This document shows positions 1 through 9,154 of a DNA stretch of 64,000 bases, one piece after another; position 1 is the first letter of the stretch; each line of letters starts with the position of its first letter. The notes beneath the pieces were generated by a model. That model made no database searches and had not been told where the DNA came from. It worked only from the letters and a program-made list of their open reading frames with translations. Source of the stretch: Sinorhizobium sojae CCBAU 05684 (lineage in GTDB: Bacteria; Pseudomonadota; Alphaproteobacteria; Rhizobiales; Rhizobiaceae); NCBI RefSeq assembly GCF_002288525.1, contig NZ_CP023067.1:3477001-3541000 (forward strand), written 5' to 3'. Made by a program: the position numbers and the translations under genes.

Positions 1-1
1 G

Positions 2-898
2 GCACGGAAATACGGGATCGAAACCGGCGACATCATTCGCGAAAAGGCCTATGTCTGGGACGATTTCACCAATTTCGTGTACTGCTACGACGCCGTCGCC
101 TCGCTGTTCCGCACCGAGGGCGACTATGCGCTTCTCGCCGAGACCTACCTGACGGAACTTGCCGAAGCCGGGACGATCTATAGCGAGATCATCGTCTCGC
201 CCGATCACGGCAACACGATCGGATTGGGTGCCGATGCCTATATCGAGGGGCTGGCGGCCGGCATGGAAGCCGCCCGGGAAAAAACCGGGATCGAGTCGCG
301 CATGTTGATCACCGGCATTCGCCATCTCGGACCGGAATCGGTGGTGAGAACCGCGGAGTATGCAGCGATGCGCCGCCACCCACTGGTCACGGGCTTTAAT
401 CTCGCGGGCGAAGAACGCATGCACAGCGTCGCCGAATTCGCCCGCGCCTTCGACATCGTGCGCGATGCCGGTCTCGGGCTCACCATTCACGCCGGCGAAC
501 TTTCCGGCGCCTTCAGCGTGCGTGATGCGCTCGACCATGTGCGCCCGTCGCGCATCAGCCACGGTGTCAGAGCGATCGAGGAGGGCGACCTTGTCAAACG
601 CCTGGCCGACGAGGGCGTGGTGCTGGAGGTCTGCCCCGGCTCCAACATCTCCCTTAACGTCTTCCCCGATTTTGCCTCGCACCCCTTGCGCTCGCTTTTC
701 GAGGCCGGCGTTCGCGTGACGCTCAATTCCGACGACCCGCCCTTCTTCCACACCTCTCTCGCCCAGGAATACGAGATCGCCGCCCATGTGATGGGTTTCG
801 ACGACAGCGAGATCGACCGGATGACGAGGACGGCCATCGAGGCGGCCTTCGTCGACGAGCCGACAAGGGAGCGATTGCTCGCCGCCTTGCACGTCTAA
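2..898 (+). CDS. add: Adenosine deaminase, 5' end outside window
   Basis: This cytosolic enzyme deaminates adenosine (and deoxyadenosine) to inosine in purine salvage. The reading frame is open from base 2, so the start lies upstream; 298 residues are visible. The usual first metal-binding HxH motif is therefore missing from view. The later family signatures are present: HAGE with the catalytic Glu, SHG, and NSDDP with the paired metal/substrate Asp residues near the C-terminus. It converges on the ATPase gene with only 13 bases between stop codons and no room for a separate terminator. An adenine deaminase of the same superfamily is the main alternative. Confidence 0.88.
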   Translation, partial: ARKYGIETGDIIREKAYVWDDFTNFVYCYDAVASLFRTEGDYALLAETYLTELAEAGTIYSEIIVSPDHGNTIGLGADAYIEGLAAGMEAAREKTGIESRMLITGIRHLGPESVVRTAEYAAMRRHPLVTGFNLAGEERMHSVAEFARAFDIVRDAGLGLTIHAGELSGAFSVRDALDHVRPSRISHGVRAIEEGDLVKRLADEGVVLEVCPGSNISLNVFPDFASHPLRSLFEAGVRVTLNSDDPPFFHTSLAQEYEIAAHVMGFDDSEIDRMTRTAIEAAFVDEPTRERLLAALHV

Positions 899-911
899 AC
901 AATCCCCGGAG

Positions 912-1946
912 TCAAGCGTCGGCAGGAAGTCCTCCCCTGCTGCCGGAGCCGAGCACCCGGCCGTCGGCATCGAAGCGGTGCATGGCCCCGATCACCGGGG
1001 TAGCGTGGACGATTTCGTCGGGATCATAGCGGTGCTCGCCGAAGAGGCGCACGGTGAGCGGTCCGACCTTTTCGGTTTCGAGATAGACGATGGTGTCGGC
1101 ACCGAGATGTTCGACATGGACGACCTTGCCCGTCCAGTCGCCGCCCTCGCGCGAGAGGCCGATATGTTCCGGGCGGATGCCGACCGTCTTCGCCGATGAG
1201 TCGCCGAAACGCTCGCCCTCGATGAAGTTCATCTGCGGTGAGCCGATGAAACCGGCGACGAAGAGATTGGCGGGGCGATTGTAGAGCTCCATCGGCGAAC
1301 CGACCTGCTCGATGCGGCCGGCGCTCAGAACGACGATCTTGTCGGCAAGCGTCATCGCCTCGACCTGGTCGTGGGTGACATAGATCATCGTCGCCTTGAG
1401 GCTGCGGTGCAGTCGAGCGATCTCGAGCCGTGTATTGACGCGCAGCGCCGCGTCGAGGTTCGAAAGGGGCTCGTCGAAAAGGAACAGCTTCGGCTCGCGC
1501 ACGATCGCGCGGCCGATCGCCACGCGCTGGCGCTGCCCGCCGGAAAGCTCGGCCGGGCGCCGGGCAAGATAGGGCTCAAGCGACAGCATGCCGGCGGCTT
1601 TGGCGATCTTCTCGTCGATCTCGGCTCTCGGTACGCCGGCCTGCTTCAGCCCGAGGCCCATATTGTCTTTGACCGTCAGATGCGGATAGAGCGCATAGGA
1701 CTGGAAGACCATGGCGATGCCGCGCTTGGCGGGCGCGACATGGCCGACCTCGTCGCCGTCGATCCGGACGCTGCCGGAGGTCGCGTCCTCAAGGCCCGCA
1801 ATGGTCCGCAAGAGGGTCGATTTTCCGCAGCCCGAGGGGCCGACGAAGATGACGAATTCGCCGTCCTTCACCTCGAGGTCGATGCCTTTCAGCACCTCAT
1901 GGCCGCCGAAGGCCTTGCGGATGGATTTCAGTTGCAATGATCCCAC
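912..1946 (-). CDS. Sugar ABC transporter ATP-binding protein (MalK/UgpC type)
   Basis: This 344-residue cytoplasmic ATPase would power the importer encoded just upstream. Walker A is GPSGCGKST at about residues 36-44, the signature is [14 protein letters not shown], Walker B is LFLFDEP, and the H-loop lies in YVTHDQ. About 110 C-terminal residues match the regulatory TOBE region of MalK-type subunits. I chose the GTG at 1946 because homology starts at [14 protein letters not shown]; a longer reading would run antisense-like through the oxidoreductase. It is the last gene of the murQ operon, 17 bases after the oxidoreductase. The substrate, an amino sugar, is inferred from context. Confidence 0.88.
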   Translation of the reverse strand: MGSLQLKSIRKAFGGHEVLKGIDLEVKDGEFVIFVGPSGCGKSTLLRTIAGLEDATSGSVRIDGDEVGHVAPAKRGIAMVFQSYALYPHLTVKDNMGLGLKQAGVPRAEIDEKIAKAAGMLSLEPYLARRPAELSGGQRQRVAIGRAIVREPKLFLFDEPLSNLDAALRVNTRLEIARLHRSLKATMIYVTHDQVEAMTLADKIVVLSAGRIEQVGSPMELYNRPANLFVAGFIGSPQMNFIEGERFGDSSAKTVGIRPEHIGLSREGGDWTGKVVHVEHLGADTIVYLETEKVGPLTVRLFGEHRYDPDEIVHATPVIGAMHRFDADGRVLGSGSRGGLPADA

Positions 1947-1963
1947 GTGTCGCGCCTCTTCGT

Positions 1964-3028
1964 TTAGAGCTTGACCGGCCCGCCGGTGCGCACGCTTTCG
2001 TCCGCCGCCAGGCAGATCTTCAGCGACTGCACCGCATCGTCCATGTGCCGGTCGAGATTGATGTCTTCGCGAATGGCCCTGAGCACGAAGGCCTGCTCGC
2101 GATCGCAGAGTTCCTGGTGCCCCGGCTCGCCTTTCATCCTCAGGTCCTCGTCGGGTCGTAGGAAACGGCCGTCCGGACCGGTCGCGGCACTGTGCAGGCG
2201 AATGACGGCGGTCTTCGTATGCGTGTCGATGTCGTCGGACTTCGCGTTCTGGTCCATGACGATCGACACCGAACCGTTCGGAGAGATCACGTCCTTCACG
2301 AAGAAGGCGGTCTCGGAGATCATAGGGCCCCAGCCGGCCTCGTACCAGCCGACCGAACCGTCGTCGAAGATGACCTGCAGGTGGCCGTAATTGTACATAT
2401 CGGCGGCGATCTCGTCCGAAAGCCTCAAGCCCATACCGCGGACCTCGACGGGTTTCGCGTCGGTGATCTGGCACATGACATCGACGTAGTGGACGCCGCA
2501 GTCGACGATGGGCGGCGTGGTCTGCATCAGCGATTTGTGCGTTAGCCAGGTCGCGCCGCTCGACTGCTGGTTCAGGTTCATGCGGAACACATAGGGCGGC
2601 CCGAGCTTGCGCGCCTCGGCGATCAGCCGCATCCAGGAGGGATGGTGCCGGAGGATATAGCCGATGATCAGCTTGCGGCCATTGGCGCGGGCGCAGGCGA
2701 CCACGCGTTCGGCATCGGCGACGGTGGTTGCCAGCGGCTTCTCGACGAAGACGTGGCAGCCGGCCTCCATGGCGGTCACCGCATAGGCCGCATGGCTGTC
2801 CGAATAGGTGTTGATCGAGCAGAGTTCCGGTCTGAATTCGAGAAGCGCCTCCGGAAAGGACGGCCGGCTCTCGTAGCCGATCAAGGCTTCCGGCAGCTCG
2901 ACCTTCGAGCGGTTGACGAGGCCGGTAATCGCGAAGTCGGGATTGGCGTGATAGGCGAGCGCATGGCTGCGGCCCATATTGCCGAGGCCGGCGACGAGGA
3001 CGCGGACCGGGTTTGCGGAAGGGGTCAT
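1964..3028 (-). CDS. Gfo/Idh/MocA family NAD(P)-dependent oxidoreductase
   Basis: The 354-residue product has an N-terminal Rossmann fold with [10 protein letters not shown] (about residues 15-24), the EKPLA motif that carries the family catalytic Lys, and the C-terminal alpha/beta dimer domain. Members oxidise sugars, inositols or sugar acids. Its start overlaps the stop of the upstream permease by four bases (ATGA), so it is translationally coupled to an importer. It probably acts on the imported amino sugar or a related carbohydrate. The exact substrate cannot be read from the sequence. Confidence 0.85.
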   Translation of the reverse strand: MTPSANPVRVLVAGLGNMGRSHALAYHANPDFAITGLVNRSKVELPEALIGYESRPSFPEALLEFRPELCSINTYSDSHAAYAVTAMEAGCHVFVEKPLATTVADAERVVACARANGRKLIIGYILRHHPSWMRLIAEARKLGPPYVFRMNLNQQSSGATWLTHKSLMQTTPPIVDCGVHYVDVMCQITDAKPVEVRGMGLRLSDEIAADMYNYGHLQVIFDDGSVGWYEAGWGPMISETAFFVKDVISPNGSVSIVMDQNAKSDDIDTHTKTAVIRLHSAATGPDGRFLRPDEDLRMKGEPGHQELCDREQAFVLRAIREDINLDRHMDDAVQSLKICLAADESVRTGGPVKL

Positions 3029-3864
3029 TTGACTGCTCCTGCCGTGATGCCGCGGATCAATTGCCGCGAGAAGATGACGTAGAGGACGAGCACCGGGAAG
3101 ATCGCCAGCGACAGTGCCGAGAGCACGGCGTTCCAGTTGGTGACGAACTGGCCGATGAAGATCTGCGAGCCGAGCGTGATCGTCTTCGTTGACTCGGCCG
3201 GCGCGAGGATCAGCGGGAACCAGAGGTCGTTCCAGATCGGGATCATGGTGAAGACGGCGACCGTCGCCATGGCCGGCCGTATCAGCGGCAGCACCAGCCG
3301 GAAGAAGATCGCATACTCGGAAAGCCCGTCTATGCGCCCTGCATTCTTCAGGTCGTCGGAAACCGTGCGCATGAATTCGGACAGGATGAAGACCGCGAGC
3401 GGAAGGCCCTGCGCCGTATAGACGAGGATCAGCGCCGTCAGCGTGTTGACGAGGTTGGTCGCCACCATGCCCTGCAGAATCGCCACCGTGCCGAGCCGGA
3501 TCGGGATCATGATGCCGAGCGCCAGATAGAGGCCCATCAGCGTATTGCCGCGGAAGCGGTATTCGGAAAGCGCGAAGGCGGCCATGGCGCCGAAGATGAG
3601 CACCAGCGCGATCGAGACGACCGTGACGACGACGCTGTTCTGGAAGTAGCCGATGAAGTCGCCCTGTTTCAGCACCGTCTCATAGCCGATCAGGCTGAAA
3701 GTTTCGGGCGTCGGGACCGCCAAGGGCTCGCGGAAGATGGCATTGCGGCTCTTGAAGGAATTGGAGATCGTCAGGAACACCGGAAACAGCGCGACCAGCG
3801 TATAGGCGATCAGCGCGAAATGGACGGCGCCGGTGCGGGCGAGGGAGGTACGTGCTTTCGACAT
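3025..3864 (-). CDS. Carbohydrate ABC transporter permease, MalG type
   Basis: This is a 279-residue inner-membrane permease with about six hydrophobic spans. The EAA-type loop that contacts the ATPase is [20 protein letters not shown]. The start at 3864 is preceded on the coding strand by GAGGAGGAG, an unusually strong ribosome-binding site. It lies 11 bases after the partner permease and overlaps the oxidoreductase by four bases. With the two neighbouring transporter genes it forms a type I carbohydrate importer. A GlcNAc/chitobiose or MurNAc-type substrate is inferred from the linked murQ and nagA. Confidence 0.88.
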   Translation of the reverse strand: MSKARTSLARTGAVHFALIAYTLVALFPVFLTISNSFKSRNAIFREPLAVPTPETFSLIGYETVLKQGDFIGYFQNSVVVTVVSIALVLIFGAMAAFALSEYRFRGNTLMGLYLALGIMIPIRLGTVAILQGMVATNLVNTLTALILVYTAQGLPLAVFILSEFMRTVSDDLKNAGRIDGLSEYAIFFRLVLPLIRPAMATVAVFTMIPIWNDLWFPLILAPAESTKTITLGSQIFIGQFVTNWNAVLSALSLAIFPVLVLYVIFSRQLIRGITAGAVK

Positions 3865-3875
3865 CTTGCTCCTCC

Positions 3876-4823
3876 TCAGAACTGATAACGGCGCATGCGG
3901 CGCTGGATGACGAAGAGGTAGAGCGAGACGCCGGCGAGGATGATCAGGAACATCACCGTTGCGATCGTCGCGCCCATCGAACGGTCGCCGAGCTGGAGCT
4001 GGAAACCGAAGAAGGTGCGGTAGAGCAGCGTGCCGAGAATGTCGGTCGAGCCGTCCGGTCCGGCGAGCGCTCCCTGCACCGTGTAGATCAGGTCGAAGGC
4101 GTTGAAGTTGCCGACGAAGGTGAGGATCGAGACAATGCCGATTGCGGGCAGGATCAGGGGCAGCTTGATCTTCCAGAACTGGCTCCAGCCGGTGACGCCG
4201 TCGAGCTCCGCCGCCTCGATCACCTCGTCCGGGATGTTGAGCAGCGCCGCGTAGATCAGCATCATCGGTATGCCGATATATTGCCAGACCGAGATCAGCG
4301 ACACGGCGATCAGCGCCGAATCGGGCCGGCCGAGCCAGGGGGCGAAGAGCCATTTCAGTCCGACGAGATCCATGAGATAGGGCGCCACGCCCCAGATCGG
4401 CGAAAGGATGAGCTTCCAGATGAAGCCGACAATGACGAAGGACAAAAGCGTCGGCAGGAAGATCGCCGTGCGGTAGAAGGCGCTGAAGCGCAGCTTGGGC
4501 ACCGACAGCATGGCGGCGAGTGCGATGCCGATCGGGTTCTGCACCGCCATGTGGATCAGGAAGAAGACGATGTTGTTCCCGAGTGCGTTCCAGAAATCCG
4601 CGGCCCAGCGCGGATCGCCGAAGAGCACGCCGAAATTGTGGAGGCCCACGAAGGTATATTCGCCGTCGACCGTGTTGAAGAAGGATTGGCGCAGCGTCTC
4701 GATCAGCGGCAGGATCATCACCGCCGTGTAGATGAGAAGCGCCGGCGTAAGGAAGACGAGGATGTGCCAGCGCCGCGGGCGCTTGAGCTCACCGACATCC
4801 ATCATAATCTCGCGTTGGTTCAT
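3876..4823 (-). CDS. Carbohydrate ABC transporter permease, MalF type
   Basis: This 315-residue membrane protein has a hydrophobic segment from about residue 25 and further spans to the C-terminus. Its EAA loop is EAAELDGVTGWSQFWKIKLPLI. It would pair with the MalG-type permease in the importer. The start is uncertain: the ATG at 4823 has no clear ribosome-binding site, and two ATG codons seven and eight codons in are alternatives. A hairpin lies in the 246-base gap between it and the binding-protein gene upstream. Confidence 0.87.
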   Translation of the reverse strand: MNQREIMMDVGELKRPRRWHILVFLTPALLIYTAVMILPLIETLRQSFFNTVDGEYTFVGLHNFGVLFGDPRWAADFWNALGNNIVFFLIHMAVQNPIGIALAAMLSVPKLRFSAFYRTAIFLPTLLSFVIVGFIWKLILSPIWGVAPYLMDLVGLKWLFAPWLGRPDSALIAVSLISVWQYIGIPMMLIYAALLNIPDEVIEAAELDGVTGWSQFWKIKLPLILPAIGIVSILTFVGNFNAFDLIYTVQGALAGPDGSTDILGTLLYRTFFGFQLQLGDRSMGATIATVMFLIILAGVSLYLFVIQRRMRRYQF

Positions 4824-5042
4824 CGGCGTCTGGCCCGTTCTAACCGGCTCGCGCGTGGCGCAGCCTCGATGTCGCTCGAAATGGGTGCGTTCATCCGCGC
4901 CTCGTCCAAAGCGCCGCCGCGGCAGTGGAAATGAGGGCTATGCCGCATCTCCTGTCCGCTCAAGCCGGCTCGGCAGGACATCTCAACACTGATGGCGGCG
5001 TCGTTCACCGCGCGAAAATCCGTCCTCGCGCGGGAGCGAAAG

Positions 5043-5062
5043 AGGGGCGCGAAGGCGCCCCT
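5043..5062 (-). terminator. Intra-operon hairpin after the binding-protein gene
   Basis: AGGGGCGC pairs perfectly with GCGCCCCT around a four-base loop, eight bases past the stop of the solute-binding protein gene. On the minus strand the stem is followed only by CTTTCG, so the U-tract is weak. Such stems commonly stabilise binding-protein mRNA or partly terminate before the permease genes. That role is inferred. Confidence 0.55.
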
Positions 5063-5069
5063 TCCGGAG

Positions 5070-6329
5070 TTACTTTGCCGGCTTATACCAGCTTTCAAGC
5101 CCTTCCTGCAGCTTCTTGGCCGCCTCTTCCGGCGTCTCGGTGCCGTTGATGACGTTTGCCGACGCCACCCAGGTCTCGTTTTCGAGGTTGGGAGTGCCGC
5201 GCGAGAGGATCTGGTAGGTGGAGCGGATCGTCGACTTGCACTTTTCGCGCCAGGAGACGAATTCCTGGGCGAGCGGATCGGTCATCTTCACCGCAGTCGA
5301 GTTCAGGCTGAAGAAGCCCGGTAGGGCGTTGGCATAGATATCCGCGAATTCCGGCGAGGCGACCCAGGTGAGGAAGGTCTTGGCGGCCTCCGCATTCGGG
5401 CTCTTGGCATTCAAACCGATGCCGATGTCGTTGTGGTCGGAGATGTAGCAGGTGTCGCCGGCATTCTTCACCGGCGGCGGGAAGGCGCCCATCTCGAACT
5501 CGGCCTGCGCGTTGAAGCCGGCGATTTCCCAGGAGCCGGCCGGATAGATCGCGGCGCGGCCGAGCGTGAAGAGGTTCTGGCTGTCCGGATAGGTCTGCGC
5601 CTCGAAGCCGTCGCCGAGATAATCCTTCCACTTGGCGAGCACGCGATAGGGTTCGACCCAGGGCTCGTCGGTCAGCTTCTGTTCGCCCTTGATCAGCGCC
5701 AGCCGGCCTTCCTCGCCCTTCCAGTAGTTGGGGCCGATATTCTGGTAGCCCATGGTCGCGGCTTCCCAGAGATCCTTGGTACCCATCGCCATCGGGATGT
5801 GGGTGCCGTCCTCCTTGAGCTTGTCGAGCACGGCGAAGAATTCCGCTTCGGTCGTCGGCACGGAGAGGCCGAGCTGGTCGAAGGCGTCCTTGTTGTAAAT
5901 GAAGCCGTGGATGACCGAAGCCATCGGCACGCAGAAGGTCGTCGTGCCGTCGTCGGTCGTCCAGGCGGACTTGGCGACGTCGGAGAAGTTCTCCATGCCG
6001 GCAAGGCCGGTCAGGTCGGCGAGGTGCTTCTTGTTGTAGAGCTCGAGCGAGGCGTCGAAGGGGCGGCAGGTAATGAGATCACCGGCCGATCCGGCGTCGA
6101 GCTTGGCATTGAGCGCCGCGTTGTATTCGGTCGGGGCGGACGGCGAGAAGACGACCTTGATGCCCGGGTGCTTGGCTTCGAAGGCCGGAATCAGCTTCTC
6201 CTGCCAGATCGCCAGGTCGTCATTGCGCCAGCTCTCGATCGTCAGCGTTGCGTCCTGCGCCTGCGCAAGCCCGGCGGAGCCGAGAATGCTCGATGCGAGC
6301 AGCAGGCCTTTGATTGTCGTGCGGGTCAT
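5070..6329 (-). CDS. Carbohydrate ABC transporter substrate-binding protein
   Basis: This 419-residue periplasmic protein is of the extracellular solute-binding family 1. Residues 1 to about 24 form a signal peptide with a hydrophobic core and an AQA-type cleavage site. The mature part starts DATLTIESWRND, typical of sugar-binding proteins. GAGGGAG precedes the ATG. It lies 53 bases after murQ in the same operon and should deliver substrate to the two permeases. The tie to murQ and nagA suggests GlcNAc, chitobiose or MurNAc. It contains few cysteines, and no lipobox is seen. Confidence 0.9.
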   Translation of the reverse strand: MTRTTIKGLLLASSILGSAGLAQAQDATLTIESWRNDDLAIWQEKLIPAFEAKHPGIKVVFSPSAPTEYNAALNAKLDAGSAGDLITCRPFDASLELYNKKHLADLTGLAGMENFSDVAKSAWTTDDGTTTFCVPMASVIHGFIYNKDAFDQLGLSVPTTEAEFFAVLDKLKEDGTHIPMAMGTKDLWEAATMGYQNIGPNYWKGEEGRLALIKGEQKLTDEPWVEPYRVLAKWKDYLGDGFEAQTYPDSQNLFTLGRAAIYPAGSWEIAGFNAQAEFEMGAFPPPVKNAGDTCYISDHNDIGIGLNAKSPNAEAAKTFLTWVASPEFADIYANALPGFFSLNSTAVKMTDPLAQEFVSWREKCKSTIRSTYQILSRGTPNLENETWVASANVINGTETPEEAAKKLQEGLESWYKPAK

Positions 6330-6382
6330 TTAGATTCTCCCTCTTATAGGCGCCGTCGCGGGCGCGGTTCTGGGTCCCAGTT

Positions 6383-7282
6383 TCACGTCTGCGAGACGAT
6401 CGCGATCGCCTCGCGCAAATTCTGATCGGCCTTTGCGAGTGCCGCTTCGGCTTGCCCCATGTCCTTCGCCCCGGAGGCAAGCAGGATCGCAAGCTTAACC
6501 GAGCCGGAGGCGGCGTCGACCAGCCGTTCCGCCACATCGGCGGTCACGCCGGTGACGTCGGAGACGATCCGGACGGCGCGGCCGCGCAGTTTGATGTTGT
6601 CGGCACGCAGATTCACCATGTGGCCGTTGAGCACGTGGCCGAGGCGGATGCCGACAAGCGTCGAAAACATGTTGAGAGCAATCTTCTGTGCGGTGCCCGC
6701 GCCCATGCGCGTCGAGCCGGAGACGACCTCCGGCGGGGTCTGCAACAGGATGGAGACATCGGCGGCTTCGAACAGGGGCGCGCCGCTATTATTGGCGACC
6801 GCAACGACTTTCGCGCCGCGCTTGCGCGCCTCGTCCGCCGCGGCGAGTGCATAGGGGGTCGATCCGCTGGCGGAAACGGAAATCAGGCAGTCGCCGGCCG
6901 TAATGCCGGCCGCACGGACGTCGCCGCGCGCCAGCTCCGTGTCGTCCTCATAGCCGCCGGCGAGATCGCCGAGGCTGGCTGTGCCGCCGGCAAGGAGGAT
7001 GACGATCTGTTCTTGGGGTATGCCATAGGTGCCTGGGAGTTCCAGCGCGTCGGCCATGGCCATCAGGCCAGAACTTCCCGCACCCGCATAGGCGAGCCGC
7101 CCGCCGGTGGAAAGTGTATCGGCAGCGAGGACAGCCGCGGCTGTGATGGGCTCGAGAGCGCCATCGACGGACTTCGCCGCCGCCTGTTGCCCGGCGGCGA
7201 GCAGGCGAAGGGTACGCGCCGGATGCATCAGATCCAGGTCCTTGGCCCCGGCGTGGCGCTCTTCGGTCTTCGATACCGGCAT
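6383..7282 (-). CDS. murQ: N-acetylmuramic acid 6-phosphate etherase
   Basis: MurQ cleaves the lactyl ether of MurNAc-6-P, giving GlcNAc-6-P and D-lactate in cell-wall recycling. The 299-residue product has the SIS fold with YAGAGSSGLMAMAD, and Glu residues in DALELPGTYG and in GYEDD match the two catalytic acids of the family. It also has SGSTRMGAGTAQK and the C-terminal helical region. I chose the ATG at 7282, which sits 6 to 8 bases after GAGGAGA. It is the first gene of the minus-strand operon, and its promoter shares a motif with the divergent kinase promoter. Confidence 0.9.
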   Translation of the reverse strand: MPVSKTEERHAGAKDLDLMHPARTLRLLAAGQQAAAKSVDGALEPITAAAVLAADTLSTGGRLAYAGAGSSGLMAMADALELPGTYGIPQEQIVILLAGGTASLGDLAGGYEDDTELARGDVRAAGITAGDCLISVSASGSTPYALAAADEARKRGAKVVAVANNSGAPLFEAADVSILLQTPPEVVSGSTRMGAGTAQKIALNMFSTLVGIRLGHVLNGHMVNLRADNIKLRGRAVRIVSDVTGVTADVAERLVDAASGSVKLAILLASGAKDMGQAEAALAKADQNLREAIAIVSQT

Positions 7283-7304
7283 CGTTTCGTTCTCCTCTTC
7301 CTGA

Positions 7305-7333
7305 ATTAATGCCAAAAAAATACCAATTGTCTA
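7305..7333 (-). promoter_or_regulatory. murQ operon promoter with embedded operator motif
   Basis: Read on the minus strand, TAGACA (7333-7328) and ATTAAT (7310-7305) are separated by exactly 17 bases. The spacer is ATTGGTATTTTTTTGGC. The motif ATTGGTATTTTTTTGGCAT matches 17 of 19 bases of the one in the divergent kinase promoter, also between -35 and -10. It looks like a direct repeat of TGGTAT half-sites one helical turn apart. The HutC-type regulator at 8362 is the likely binder, by inference. Confidence 0.6.
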
Positions 7334-7434
7334 GCGGAAATTTAACTTTTGGCCCAACGGGGCGCGGCGTGAAGAAAAAAGTAAAATATAATCAAGGTGT
7401 TCATCCACGATATAAACCTCGGCTCGAAATCGGG

Positions 7435-7463
7435 CTTGGTTAATGGTATTTTTTTGGTATCTT
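7435..7463 (+). promoter_or_regulatory. Kinase-gntR-nagA promoter with embedded operator motif
   Basis: CTTGGT (7435-7440) and TATCTT (7458-7463) are 17 bases apart. The spacer and its edges carry AATGGTATTTTTTTGGTAT, nearly identical to the minus-strand copy near murQ. GGAGG lies 6 bases before the ATG at 7481, so the leader would be only about 10 bases. A bound repressor would block RNA polymerase at both promoters. No footprinting evidence is available here. Confidence 0.6.
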
Positions 7464-7480
7464 GAGGCTCGGAGGTATCC

Positions 7481-8365
7481 ATGACACCCTATCTCATCGG
7501 AATCGACGGCGGCGGAACAAGCTGCCGGGCGGCGGTTGCAGGCCCGGACGGCCGTTTACTCGGCCGCGGAAAATCCGGTGCCGCCAATATTCTCACCGAT
7601 CCGGAAACGGCGCTGCAGAATATTGCCGATGCGGCGCGCGCGGCTTTCGTGGACGCAGACCTTGATCCCGAAGACATCGCCGCGGCCTGCGCGATCGTGG
7701 GGGTCGCCGGACATAATGTCGGCGACGCCGTTCACTACGTGAAGCGGCGGCTGCCCTTCGCGGAGGCCGACATCGAATCCGATGGGCTGATTGCGCTGCA
7801 GGGCGCGCTGGGCGACAAGGACGGTGCCGTCGCGATCCTCGGGACCGGCACGATCTACATCGCGCGCCGGGGCAAATCGGTCAGCTATATCGGCGGCTGG
7901 GGCTTCACGATCGGCGACCACGGCAGCGGCGCGCGGATCGGTCACGCGCTCCTGCAGGAGAGCCTGCTTGCCTATGACGGCATCCATTCGGCCTCGCCGC
8001 TCACGGATTCAGTGCTCGCCGAATTCAACAATGATCCCCGCGATGTGGTCGATTTCGCGCGGCTCGCAAAACCCGGCGAGTTCGGTCGCTATGCGCCGCG
8101 CGTCTTCGATTTCGCCGGGCGCGGCGACCCGGTCGCGCTGCGCCTGTTGAAGGCGGCGGCGACGACGGTGGACGAGGCGCTCGACGCGGTGATCGCGCGG
8201 GGGGCTCAGACGATTTGTCTGCTAGGCGGTCTTGCCTCCCTCTATCGGCCCTGGCTCGCCGAGCGGCACCGGCCGCTCTTCTCCGAGGCCGAGGCCGACG
8301 CGCTGACCGGCGCGGTCGCGCTTGCGGCCAAGCGCTTCGGAGCCCGGCCGGAGGTTGTCGCATGA
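7481..8365 (+). CDS. N-acetylglucosamine/MurNAc kinase-like protein, BadF/BadG family
   Basis: This 294-residue sugar kinase has the ASKHA fold. IGIDGGGTSCRAAVAG at the N-terminus is the phosphate-1 loop, and ILGTGTIYIARRG and IGGWGFTIGDHGSGARIG form the middle ATP and sugar motifs. BadF-type kinases of this size phosphorylate GlcNAc, glucosamine or, in MurK, both MurNAc and GlcNAc. It starts an operon with the regulator, deaminase and nagA, and is divergent from murQ. It could therefore supply 6-phosphates to both MurQ and NagA. Its stop overlaps the start of gntR (ATGA). Confidence 0.85.
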   Translation: MTPYLIGIDGGGTSCRAAVAGPDGRLLGRGKSGAANILTDPETALQNIADAARAAFVDADLDPEDIAAACAIVGVAGHNVGDAVHYVKRRLPFAEADIESDGLIALQGALGDKDGAVAILGTGTIYIARRGKSVSYIGGWGFTIGDHGSGARIGHALLQESLLAYDGIHSASPLTDSVLAEFNNDPRDVVDFARLAKPGEFGRYAPRVFDFAGRGDPVALRLLKAAATTVDEALDAVIARGAQTICLLGGLASLYRPWLAERHRPLFSEAEADALTGAVALAAKRFGARPEVVA

Positions 8366-9126
8366 GCCATTCGCTTGCCTCCATCCTGCCGGTCGAAGGC
8401 CTGCAATCGGGGGGCGCCGGCCCGCTCTATCTCAAGCTCCGGCAGTCGCTGGAAGAGGCGATCCTGTCCGGCAAGCTCAATCACGGCGATGCATTGCCGC
8501 CCGAAAGGGATCTCGCCGACTATGCCAATGTCAGTCGCGTGACCGTCCGCAAGGCCGTCGACGACCTCGTGCGCGACGGCCTGCTGGTGCGCCGCCACGG
8601 CTCCGGCACCTTTGTCGTCCGACCGGTCTCGCGTGTCGAGCAGTCGCTCTCGCGCCTCACCTCCTTTACCGAGGACATGGCGCGTCGCGGCCTGAATACG
8701 CGGGCGGAGTGGCTGGAGCGGGGCCTCTTCCATCCTTCACCCGACGAGATGATGACGCTCGGCCTTCCGGCCGACGCCCTGGTCGCGCGGCTCGGCCGGC
8801 TGCGCATCGCCGACGACATGCCGCTTGCGATCGAGCGTGCCTGCGTTTCGGTGGAGTTTGTGCCCGATCCGCTCTCCGTCGCCTCTTCGCTTTATGCCGT
8901 GCTCGAAAAGGTCAATGCGAGGCCGGTGCGCGCCGTGCAGCGCATCTCCGCCTGCAACATCAAGGACCCGGATGCCTCGATGCTCGGCGTTGCCGTCGGG
9001 TCGGCCGGGCTTTCCATCGAGCGCGTCTCCTATCTCTCTTCAGGACGGGTCGTGGAATTCACCCGGTCGCTCTATCGGGGCGACGCCTATGATTTTGTCG
9101 CGGAACTGACGATCCCGGAAAGCTGA
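8362..9126 (+). CDS. GntR-family (HutC subfamily) regulator of amino-sugar genes
   Basis: The 254-residue protein has an N-terminal winged helix: PLYLKLRQSLEEAILSG, then ALPPERDLADYANVSRVTVR and GLLVRRHGSGTFV. A UTRA effector domain follows, from about residue 95 to the end. HutC-type members sense sugar phosphates or related small molecules; a GlcNAc-6-P-like ligand is inferred. The start overlaps the kinase stop by four bases. It is the obvious candidate to bind the twin motifs at 7309 and 7442 and so to control its own operon and the murQ operon. Confidence 0.88.
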   Translation: MSHSLASILPVEGLQSGGAGPLYLKLRQSLEEAILSGKLNHGDALPPERDLADYANVSRVTVRKAVDDLVRDGLLVRRHGSGTFVVRPVSRVEQSLSRLTSFTEDMARRGLNTRAEWLERGLFHPSPDEMMTLGLPADALVARLGRLRIADDMPLAIERACVSVEFVPDPLSVASSLYAVLEKVNARPVRAVQRISACNIKDPDASMLGVAVGSAGLSIERVSYLSSGRVVEFTRSLYRGDAYDFVAELTIPES

Positions 9127-9154
9127 GCCGCGCGCAAGAAAAGGACTTTTGATC

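Noticed and set aside
6330..6382. Possible terminator between murQ and the binding-protein gene
   Set aside because: Only an imperfect GC-rich inverted repeat without a T-run; the 53-base gap fits a continuous operon.
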